This document shows, in pieces, positions 1 to 5,374 of a stretch of 5,880 nt of DNA (the first letter of the stretch is position 1; the number at the start of each line of letters is the position of its first letter). Location of the stretch: assembly GCA_021323355.1 (NCBI GenBank), contig JAJONK010000175.1, positions 1-5,880 of the forward strand. The letters run 5' to 3'. The notes under the pieces were generated by a model that searched no databases, was not told the origin of the DNA, and was given only the letters and a program-made list of their open reading frames with translations. Position numbers and translations under genes: made by a program. This DNA comes from Deltaproteobacteria bacterium. Lineage in GTDB: Bacteria; Desulfobacterota; Binatia; UBA9968.

Positions 1-378
1 GGTTATAATCGTAGAGAAGAACTGCAAAGTCCGATCGCTCATGCGGAAATCCTTGCCCTCGATGAGGCTGCGCGGAAGCTAGGTTACTGGCGGCTTACAG
101 AGTGCGATCTCTATGTCACCTTAGAACCCTGCATCATGTGTGCAGGCGCGGTCCTGCAGGGACGCTTGCGCCGGCTTATATTCGGCTGTTTAGATCCGAA
201 AGCGGGCGCTGTTATATCGCTCTATCGCCTGTGCGATGATCGGCGACTTAACCACCTAGTCCCGCATACGGCTGGAGTCCTGGCAGAAGAGTGTGCTACT
301 ATTTTGGGGAAATTCTTTAGTTCTCTGCGAGAACAAAAACGAATCACAAGATTTGGAGAGGTGGCCGAGCCCGGCTGA
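1..378 (+). CDS. tadA: TadA, tRNA-specific adenosine deaminase (5' end cut off by window)
   Basis: TadA deaminates the wobble adenosine (A34) of tRNA-Arg(ACG) to inosine in the cytoplasm, so that one tRNA reads CGU, CGC and CGA. The reading frame is open from base 1 and gives 125 residues. The zinc site of the cytidine/deoxycytidylate deaminase fold is complete. HAE at fragment residues 14-16 supplies the zinc histidine and the proton-shuttle glutamate, and LEPCIMC supplies the two zinc cysteines at residues 44 and 47. The 30-residue gap from His to the first Cys matches E. coli TadA (H57, C87, C90). About 43 N-terminal residues therefore lie outside the window, and the full protein would be about 168 aa, normal for the family. 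SLYRLCDDRRLNH and the C-terminal GKFF helix also fit. The last seven codons and the stop lie inside the following tRNA-Ser gene. The family call is nearly certain. Confidence 0.96.
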   Translation, partial: GYNRREELQSPIAHAEILALDEAARKLGYWRLTECDLYVTLEPCIMCAGAVLQGRLRRLIFGCLDPKAGAVISLYRLCDDRRLNHLVPHTAGVLAEECATILGKFFSSLREQKRITRFGEVAEPG

Positions 379-446
379 AGGCGCTTGACTCGAAATCAAG
401 TTTACCCGAAAGGGTAACGTGGGTTCAAATCCCACCCTCTCCGCCA
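355..446 (+). tRNA. tRNA-Ser(CGA), CCA encoded
   Basis: This is a class II tRNA reading UCG codons. The acceptor arm GGAGAGG (355-361) pairs with CCTCTCC (436-442), followed by discriminator G443 and an encoded CCA (444-446). The anticodon stem CTTGA/TCAAG (384-388 and 396-400) encloses loop CTCGAAA with anticodon CGA at 391-393. The long variable arm TTACCC-GAAA-GGGTAA (402-417) is diagnostic of serine. The T arm is GTGGG-TTCAAAT-CCCAC (419-435). The 5' end overlaps the last 24 bases of tadA, so the tRNA is probably made at least partly by processing of a tadA read-through transcript. No clear terminator follows. Confidence 0.97.
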
Positions 447-1107
447 AATAATTATCATTATCCAGCAAAGAGTTACCGCGTTTTTCTTGATCACGAGTTA
501 AGAGCCTGTCCGACATAAATCACCTTCACTTTACCCCATTTTTCTTCCTTTTTGTCCGAACTTTGTCCGAGATCACTTGGCTCGCCTCATTGAGACCACT
601 TCCGCCGGTCCTTTTCCTGCTGCTGGTGCTCGTGGACACGCTCCAGGCTCTGAGGCTACGTTTCCTCATCAATGATGTTGTATTGCTTATATATGAGTTG
701 GTGCGGTGCCCAGATGTTGCCATGCTTGGAACTCTCCAATCCTAGCCTTGTAAATTCCGAATGGCTGACTGCCTTCTACCATGGGGAACAATGCCCCGTA
801 TTTCGTTTCTGGGTTGCCTCATGTTCAACCATATGAACAAGGCTAACTTGTATCGCCTCGGCCCGGAACGCACGCCGGAAAGATTTGATCTGTTTCCCCA
901 TTGCGCCCACAATTCGTGCGACTATGATGAACCATTGAGGCCATTCCGATAAACGGTTCCAAGCGACTCACACCTTGAACATCGAACTAGAGCCATTACA
1001 GATTTTGTAATCTTTGCATTCGAACAACCTCGCACCTCTGCAGTCTCTCCCTCGTCAGTTGTCGACCCATAACCCTTGTGGTATCAACGCCATCCTTTAT
1101 CGCATGT
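447..1107. other. Stretch without a supported gene
   Basis: About 660 bases after tRNA-Ser(CGA) hold no reading frame that I recognise. Several hydrophobic or basic frames of 60-65 codons exist on both strands, but they overlap one another and none carries a known motif. The only local structure I see is a set of three TGTCCGA words between 507 and 570. One minus-strand frame from 967 down to 491 has fewer stops than average (776, 656 and 587 only). It could be a decayed gene, but it matches nothing I know. Confidence 0.6.
551..570. repeat. Tandem TTTGTCCGA repeat, 11-bp period
   Basis: TTTGTCCGA occurs at 551-559 and again at 562-570, so two copies sit one helical turn apart. A third CTGTCCGA lies at 506-513, preceded by GAG. 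Phasing at 11 bp could indicate a protein binding site. The GAGCCTGTCCGAC string at 503 also resembles the terminal inverted repeats of some insertion sequences. The best opposite-orientation copy, TCGGACAG at 3268-3275, shares only 8 bp, so no element boundary is supported. Confidence 0.35.
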
Positions 1108-1302
1108 ATGCGGTCGATCTTAATGGTAGCCCTGGCGACCTTTTTCATAGCCGTGAAGCTCTTGTGCGAAAGCAGGGCGAACGTGTTCCGGCGGGCTCTA
1201 CCTTCGGGCTACATGGCCCGTGTAGCCGTTTGCTCGGCAGACTCTCTCACCGAGTGGGGAAAACGGGAGCAACGGGGTGAATACCGTACGGTCAAACTTT
1301 AA
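1108..1302 (+). CDS. Possible small membrane-anchored protein, 64 aa
   Basis: The predicted product is unrecognised. It starts with a membrane-spanning stretch, SILMVALATFFIAVKLLC at residues 3-20, followed by a basic polar tail of about 44 residues rich in Arg. By my count about two thirds of its third codon positions are G or C, above the roughly even regional composition, which mildly favours coding. The frame is open upstream to a GTG at 1078, which would add ten residues. ATG 1108 was chosen because it places the hydrophobic segment at the very N-terminus. No Shine-Dalgarno sequence is visible before either start. A hairpin (1207-1227) lies within the frame. A chance hydrophobic frame is a real alternative. 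Confidence 0.3.
   Translation: MRSILMVALATFFIAVKLLCESRANVFRRALPSGYMARVAVCSADSLTEWGKREQRGEYRTVKL
1207..1227. repeat. Inverted repeat, 7-bp stem
   Basis: GGCTACA (1207-1213) and TGTAGCC (1221-1227) are perfectly complementary around a 7-base loop. A second, weaker CTCGG/CCGAG pair (1233-1237 and 1250-1254) follows at once. No T-run follows either, so neither looks like an intrinsic terminator. Both fall inside the candidate 64-aa frame. Confidence 0.4.
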
Positions 1303-1428
1303 CTACCTGTTGATAGGCGCCGTCAAAGATGCCCATCAAAATCAGTCCCTTGCGAACGACAAAGCGTGTGATAAATTTCGCGGCGCCCGCCGTCTAAGAG
1401 CTATCGGGCACGAGGTTACTCCAATGGT

Positions 1429-1644
1429 ATGGGACATGATGGTTGCAGCGGCATCGTTGTTGTATCTGTGGCGGTCCTTGTTTGTTTCGGTTTCAAGTTC
1501 ATTCTCACCTGGTCAAAGAAGCCTCCCGAAGTAGCTCCGCATCCGCAACACCGTCGCTTAGCCTCATCGCTCCGTACACGGGCAACGGAACCACTAAAAC
1601 TACCCAAAATCAGGGGTAAGGGCGGCAAGTCGCATAAAGAATGA
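1429..1644 (+). CDS. Possible small single-pass membrane protein, 71 aa
   Basis: The product is unrecognised. It has a short N-terminus (MGHDGCSG), one hydrophobic helix at about residues 9-28 (core IVVVSVAVLVCFGFKF), then WSKKPPE and a strongly basic tail ending in a Lys/Gly-rich segment. That layout gives a positive-inside single-pass topology with a cytoplasmic C-terminus. GAGG at 1412-1415 lies 13 bases upstream, longer than ideal. The same GAGG is 8 bases before ATG 1424 in another frame, which encodes a 36-aa peptide that is also hydrophobic. A 110-codon minus-strand frame covers the same DNA but looks like a shadow. The membrane layout is the only support. Confidence 0.3.
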   Translation: MGHDGCSGIVVVSVAVLVCFGFKFILTWSKKPPEVAPHPQHRRLASSLRTRATEPLKLPKIRGKGGKSHKE

Positions 1645-2203
1645 GCCTCGCGTCCAAGTTCTCGGGTGCCTGACTTGGTGCTGGCCGCGTCGGCTCGACT
1701 TCTTCCATCAGGAAGCTCAAGACTTGCGCAAGTCGTCTGTCGAATCACATCGCTCCCTCTGTCCTAACGGTTTCGGTCAGTCCTTCGAGTTCACTAGCTT
1801 GTGATGTAGGTCGTAGAACCCATTTCGCACCTCTTTTGATTTTCGTGCCGCAATAGCCAAGCACGAATGCGATCATCCGTTTCCTTAGATCTTTTTCCAG
1901 CTTCCGCTGTGGCCACTCATGACGTCTTATGTCGTCCGTGCGAGCATGAACGGATTACTCCCTGAAACTTGTTTGTGCTCAGCTGTAATATCAAACCCGT
2001 GTGCCTCGGGTGGCAAGTGTAATCACCACGTCCAAATGAAGATCAATTCACAAAGGATATCGAAAGTGTACAGACGCTATGCGGTCTACTGATTGCCTTG
2101 CTGTGGGGGATGGTGCTCTCTCGGTTGGCACATTACCGGGAGAGGCAAATGGGATAATTTCATGCAGCAGCGGGTGCCCAAAGTTATCTGCTGGCAGGAA
2201 TTT
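1645..2203. other. Stretch without a supported gene
   Basis: About 560 bases with no recognised gene. The sequence is rich in stop codons in most frames up to about 2079. Beyond that, two overlapping + strand frames of 76 and 80 codons show no motif, and they lie across the candidate minus-strand micro-protein. I see no RNA gene, array or clear terminator. Confidence 0.6.
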
Positions 2204-2284
2204 TTACGACGTGAATTTCAGGAAGAGCAGGGTGATGACTACCAGTGCAACCATCAAAACCGCTTCGAATATATTTTCATTCAT
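2204..2284 (-). CDS. Possible 26-residue single-pass membrane micro-protein
   Basis: On the minus strand, ATG at 2284-2282 opens a 26-codon frame ending in TAA. The product has an acidic N-terminus (MNENIFEA) and a near-perfect membrane helix (VLMVALVVITLLFLKF, residues 9-24), and ends in TS. Size and layout recall bacterial micro-proteins that attach to larger membrane complexes, such as KdpF. I see no sequence match to any named one, and no partner gene is nearby. An in-frame stop just upstream (2294-2296) fixes ATG 2284 as the only start. The Shine-Dalgarno region is weak (GAAGAA, about 5 bases before the start). A + strand 80-codon frame covers the same bases without recognisable content. 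It could be chance. Confidence 0.32.
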   Translation of the reverse strand: MNENIFEAVLMVALVVITLLFLKFTS

Positions 2285-2788
2285 ATCGATTCTTCAGACC
2301 ACCCGGTGATGCTTCCATGTGATCGTTCGCATTAACATCACCGGCAACGAAGATGCCATGGCAAGGGATGCATGGATTTGGCTACTCTGCGAAAACGTGG
2401 TAGGGATACGCGACAAAATTGCAGGTATGAACTGCCTGAAGGCAATCTAACTGACGGTTGCCGGGCGCCGGCATTTAATGATGAACGTTAAATCAGCGAC
2501 TGCAAAGGTTTTGGAACGATGCTGACGAACGCAGCCTCACTGAATCTCGCTTTGTGCTAACGTTCAAAAACATCAGGCTGAGAAATCACTCGAATCCGAG
2601 GCAGCAAGATCGCGTTCTATGATTTGGGGAGTGACTGGATCCCTTCGCTCGAGGTATGGGAGATCGGGACGATCCTGGACTGTTCAGGCAGGTTATTGGT
2701 AACCGACTCCGCCAGGCAGGACAAAGTATGCAGTGTATACGTTGAACATAATGCAACATGCACCTGACCATTATCTTGTCTAAATGCG
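2285..2788. other. Stretch without a supported gene, upstream of the response regulator
   Basis: About 500 bases with no recognisable coding frame. It contains two short inverted repeats: GCCGG-GCG-CCGGC at 2460-2472 and GGTTA-TTGG-TAACC at 2691-2704. The second lies about 85 bases before the response regulator start and could be an operator, but nothing else supports that. A TTGAAC at 2742-2747 resembles a -35 box, but no -10 sits at normal spacing. Confidence 0.5.
2691..2704. promoter_or_regulatory. Palindrome GGTTA-N4-TAACC upstream of response regulator
   Basis: A perfect 5-bp dyad with a 4-base centre lies about 85 bases upstream of the receiver gene. It has the size of a dimeric regulator half-site pair. 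Nothing ties it to a specific regulator, and a 10-bp dyad of this kind can arise by chance in a 5.9-kb window. Confidence 0.15.
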
Positions 2789-3148
2789 ATGATGAAAATC
2801 TTAATCATCGAAAATCACGCGGATATGCGTGAAATTCTTGTAAGGATACTTGACCTCATGGGCTTCACCGCAATTACCTCAAGGAATGGTAGGGAGGGTG
2901 TCGAGAAGGCTCTGGCTGAGAAACCCGATCTGATCCTGATGGACATCATGATGCCGGAAATCTCTGGATGGGAGGCGACTCGGATCCTGCGCGGCAATCC
3001 CCAAACCAAGGATATTCCCGTCCTTGCAGCAACAGTCTTAGTTCGGCCTTCCGACCTTCAGAGATGCATTACTGTCGGATGTAACGACTATATCGTCAAG
3101 CCATTTACTGTGGGACAACTGCGTAGAAAGATTGAGCGGCTAATCTAG
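2789..3148 (+). CDS. Stand-alone CheY-like receiver-domain response regulator
   Basis: The protein is a single receiver domain of 119 residues with no output domain. It would act by phosphorylation-dependent contact with a partner, as CheY or DivK do. Visible landmarks are the phospho-acceptor D52 in LILMDIMMPE, the switch threonine T82 after strand 4 (IPVLAAT), Y101 in strand 5 and the invariant K104 in VKPF. The acidic pocket reads E8-N9, where most receivers have two acidic residues (DD or ED); the second normally contacts Mg2+. The start is ATG 2789, with ATG 2792 equally possible. An in-frame stop at 2765 rules out a longer form, and no Shine-Dalgarno is evident. No histidine kinase gene is in the window, so the partner kinase is encoded elsewhere. 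The family call is certain; the pathway is unknown. Confidence 0.93.
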   Translation: MMKILIIENHADMREILVRILDLMGFTAITSRNGREGVEKALAEKPDLILMDIMMPEISGWEATRILRGNPQTKDIPVLAATVLVRPSDLQRCITVGCNDYIVKPFTVGQLRRKIERLI

Positions 3149-3162
3149 CTTGCAGTTTTCGT

Positions 3163-3183
3163 GGCGGTAATCTGCCGACCGCC
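3163..3183 (+). terminator. Hairpin just after the response regulator, terminator-like but without a close U-tract
   Basis: GGCGGT (3163-3168) pairs with ACCGCC (3178-3183) across a 9-base loop, starting 15 bases after the stop codon. The position suits a transcript end. The following bases (CGGCGCTCTTCG) lack the immediate T-run of a standard intrinsic terminator, and the nearest TTTTT lies about 35 bases on. Confidence 0.3.
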
Positions 3184-3222
3184 CGGCGCTCTTCGTTCGC
3201 TTCTGATTTCCTTGTCGTTTTT

Positions 3223-3456
3223 CTAGTAATTCTCACCGGACCCGTGTGGTGGGGTCTCAGCTACCAATCGGACAGATAGCCAACACCGCCGTGAATGTTC
3301 TGGGAACATCTGAGGACTTGCACTGGCCCCGTTAGCAAAGAAAGGGAGAAGCAGCAACGCCATGGCCAATTCTAAGTGGGAATAGACAATCACAAAGAAT
3401 CCACGGCAGAGCAGAGCGGTCAAAAAATGGAAACAATATGCCTCAAAAATTCTCAT
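3223..3456 (-). CDS. Possible small membrane or exported protein, 77 aa
   Basis: This is an unrecognised minus-strand frame with two hydrophobic segments: FHFLTALLCRGFFVIVY at about residues 9-25, and LAMALLLLPFFANGASA at about 30-46. Internal ATG 3363 would start a 46-residue product that looks like a secreted peptide: a short hydrophobic MALLLLPFFANG ending in ASA, a typical signal peptidase site, then a polar tail. The first ATG has only GAGAG, 7 bases upstream, as a ribosome binding site; the internal one has none. T-rich DNA readily produces hydrophobic frames by chance, so this is a weak candidate. Confidence 0.2.
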   Translation of the reverse strand: MRIFEAYCFHFLTALLCRGFFVIVYSHLELAMALLLLPFFANGASASPQMFPEHSRRCWLSVRLVAETPPHGSGENY

Positions 3457-4335
3457 GCGATCGCTCTCTACCGCCTAGCCCTGTAATCGCCGCTCGTAAA
3501 CGGCGGCAGAAAGAGGCAATGCCGTTCCAGTTCCAGCGAAAATGGATTAGGAGATGCCGCCTTGGTGGTGAAAACGGCTCCTTGAGGGTTGTGGGCGTGC
3601 AAATTTCGCTAGATGGTAATTGCGCTGATCTTCGAACCTTCAGCGCATTCTGTTTCCAAAGCGTTTTGATTAGAAGCATTGAGAGTGCGTGCTCCCTTTA
3701 GTGTTGTTCACCCAATCGCTTTCGTTTGTACGTCGAAACACCGACAAATGAACCCGATGAATAAGTGATGTTGATTTAACAGGCAAAGCTGCCGGCGATT
3801 CTGCGGAGAAAACGCTCTTGTATTCGTCCCGAAACTCTCCAAAGTTAATGACTGTCCGATGAGAGTGAGGGCACAACGATTGCTCAACCGCTGGTTGCCG
3901 GGACGAAGAAGCGCAACTTGCTACTACACCATGGATCTTCGTTCCCGGCGCCACTGTTTTAGAGCTCAATCGCAATGAGATTGCAGCGCATGAATGAGTT
4001 TGAACCCAAAGGAAAATCCTGGATATGGCAGTCTAGTAGCTCTGCTAGTAGAGGTGAACAGCTATATTCGTTAGAGAAGCCCAGCTTGATCCTACTGCAT
4101 ATGACGATTCCGGTGATAGACAGCCGATCGACGACAACGCTTTGCCTGTCTCGCCAACGGAGGTCTCCAATTCTGGCGATACCCGCTCTGTCTCCTCTGA
4201 AGATCTCGAATCTCGTTGGATTCCGGCTATGACAGTTAATGGTACGGCTTGCTGTATACACCTAGATTGTCAGCAGGACTCGCTAGGCGATGAAATGATA
4301 ACGGCAGCAGTTACCGCACCAAAAGAATACCGATT
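3457..4335. other. Stretch without a supported gene
   Basis: About 880 bases between the regulator region and the zinc-ribbon gene. Several overlapping frames of 78-129 codons lie on both strands (for example 3438-3701 on + and 3670-3975 on -), but none shows a recognisable domain. They contradict each other over the same bases. The frame ending at 4531 is open upstream to 4058 and has an acidic, Ser/Asp-rich character. It overlaps the better supported zinc-ribbon gene for 180 bases, so I treat it as a shadow or a decayed remnant. Confidence 0.55.
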
Positions 4336-4343
4336 GAAAGGGG
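4336..4343 (+). promoter_or_regulatory. Shine-Dalgarno site for the zinc-ribbon gene
   Basis: GAAAGGGG ends 9 bases before ATG 4353. It is the best ribosome binding site within the gene-poor interval, and it decides the start of the zinc-ribbon gene in preference to the overlapping longer frame. Confidence 0.6.
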
Positions 4344-4352
4344 CAGTAGACT

Positions 4353-4538
4353 ATGGGAAAGTATCTAGCCCGCGCTTGTCCGCGATGCAACGGCTATCTT
4401 GGAATTGTGCTTCGCGCGCCCGAACGCAATACAGGGCTCCGCGCCATATTCGGTCACTGCTTCGAATGCCATCATCGGTTGGCGTGGTTACTGATCAGAG
4501 GAAAAGCAGTGTCCCCTTGCAACCTGCCTAAGAAGTAG
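4353..4538 (+). CDS. Small zinc-ribbon protein, 61 aa, function unknown
   Basis: The product carries two zinc knuckles: CPRC at residues 9-12 and CFEC at 36-39, 23 residues apart. Each is followed by a short hydrophobic strand (GYLGIVL after the first, RLAWLLIRGK after the second). This is the layout of a single rubredoxin-like zinc ribbon with four cysteine ligands. The tail is short and basic, with an extra C56 unlikely to be a ligand. A good Shine-Dalgarno sits 9 bases upstream. Small ribbons of this kind bind RNA, DNA or protein partners; which applies here is not visible. From memory, similar CPRC-GYLGIV proteins occur as hypotheticals in Nitrospirota-like genomes, but I cannot confirm that. 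No operon partner is evident on either side. Confidence 0.72.
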   Translation: MGKYLARACPRCNGYLGIVLRAPERNTGLRAIFGHCFECHHRLAWLLIRGKAVSPCNLPKK

Positions 4539-4939
4539 TCTTTCATCGACGCTTTACCGGGCTTCCAGGTCCCAGCCATCGGGTGGGTAAGGATATGAGA
4601 CTAAGGAATTTTGCTCGGCAGACAAGATATCGAACCGCACCCGAGCACGGATACGAATTGTGAGCATCGCTGTATCAATCTTCTAGTGATCCCACGTAGG
4701 CGTTCTTAGTTTTACTACCCCGTCGAGCGCGAACTTTTGCCCGCGTAGTCATCAGCAGATGTCCTCCCGACCAGGCGCCAGTTGGATCAGAGTCGATGAG
4801 AGTGTCGTCTAGCCGGTCTCAATCGAACGACTAGCGACCTTAATAGGGCGAATTAGGTGAATCGCCGAGCCCGCGAAGTGCCAATTTGAAACTCGACGGT
4901 TAGCTTTGTGGAAAACAAAACCCTGCTGTGGTAATTTCC
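4539..4939. other. Stretch without a supported gene
   Basis: About 400 bases upstream of tRNA-Ser(GGA) with frequent stops in the frames I read and no open frame of 60 codons or more. One weak inverted repeat, GGCGA/TCGCC (4847-4851 and 4862-4866), is present. No intrinsic terminator is visible after the zinc-ribbon gene. Confidence 0.6.
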
Positions 4940-4968
4940 TTGGTGCGCCCGTTGTGTCGTCCTAACCT
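4940..4968 (+). promoter_or_regulatory. Weak candidate sigma-70 type promoter for tRNA-Ser(GGA)-ffs
   Basis: TTGGTG (4940-4945) and TAACCT (4963-4968) are separated by 17 bases. They would start transcription about 10 bases before the tRNA. Each box matches the consensus at only three of six positions. Spacing and placement are good, but the sequence match is poor. Confidence 0.22.
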
Positions 4969-4986
4969 AGATAACGGATAACAGAG

Positions 4987-5079
<93 letters not shown>

Positions 5080-5166
5080 CATGAAAAAACGCGGACGCTG
5101 GAAGCAAAGTCGGGCTGTGAATACAAGAGCGTTTAGTCCGACGCTATTTCCTGAAATCGGATGTCG

Positions 5167-5279
5167 ATTGCTGATAGTTAGGTCCTGTGCAAGAAGGAGC
5201 CGCGAACCCCGTCAGGTCCGGAAGGAAGCAGCGGTACCGGAATTCCCCTGTGCCACAGGGTAGCCTGGCTGTCAGCAAT
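5167..5279 (+). ncRNA. ffs: Small SRP RNA (4.5S type)
   Basis: This RNA is the scaffold of the bacterial signal recognition particle. It binds Ffh and directs inner-membrane protein insertion through FtsY. The diagnostic core GGTCCGGAAGGAAGCAGC lies at 5215-5232. It contains the GGAA tetraloop (5220-5223) closed by CC/GG, and the asymmetric and symmetric internal loops that contact the Ffh M domain. The ends pair as ATTGCTGA (5167-5174) with TCAGCAAT (5272-5279), and CTGTG/CACAG (5185-5189, 5254-5258) continues the helix. About 113 nt without an Alu domain is the short form used by most Gram-negative bacteria. The exact ends are set by the terminal helix and could shift by a few bases. Confidence 0.94.
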
Positions 5280-5364
5280 GGGCATCCCAGTCTCTTCGCT
5301 AACTCGTGGCAAAATCTTAGATCGCGTCTCTGTTGATCGGTCTGAACTTTCGTTGAAAATCTCA

Positions 5365-5369
5365 AAGGA
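5365..5369 (+). promoter_or_regulatory. Shine-Dalgarno site of dnaX
   Basis: AAGGA lies five bases before ATG 5375, supporting that start. The leader from the end of ffs to this site is about 85 bases. I see no clear promoter or terminator in it, so dnaX may be transcribed in part from the tRNA-ffs unit. Confidence 0.6.
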
Positions 5370-5374
5370 ACCAC

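Noticed and set aside
256..516. Minus-strand 86-codon frame containing AERVGFEPTLPF
   Set aside because: It is the antisense reading of the tRNA-Ser gene and the end of tadA. The VGFEPT string is a well-known false protein produced by translating tRNA T-arms backwards.
491..967. Minus-strand frame with only three internal stops (776, 656, 587), including an open segment 967-776 and the string ESSKHGNIWAPHQLIYKQYN
   Set aside because: It has fewer stops than the roughly seven expected over 159 codons. That is not significant given six frames and a long interval, and I recognise no family in it. A blastx hit to a transposase or other protein would reverse this.
1250..1310. Bases around CCGTACGGTC as a group II intron domain V
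   Set aside because: The conserved catalytic triad and the bulged hairpin of domain V are absent, and there is no reverse transcriptase.
506..3275. CTGTCCGA (506-513) and TCGGACAG (3268-3275) as the ends of an insertion sequence
   Set aside because: The match is only 8 bp with no extension, no target-site duplication that I could see, and no transposase in between.
4058..4531. Acidic Ser/Asp-rich + strand frame upstream of and overlapping the zinc-ribbon gene
   Set aside because: It has no recognisable domain, no ATG start with a ribosome site, and overlaps the better supported zinc-ribbon gene by 180 bases in another frame.
5081..5374. Frames of 60 and 76 codons over the SRP RNA region on both strands
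   Set aside because: They are shadows of the ffs RNA gene and of the dnaX leader.
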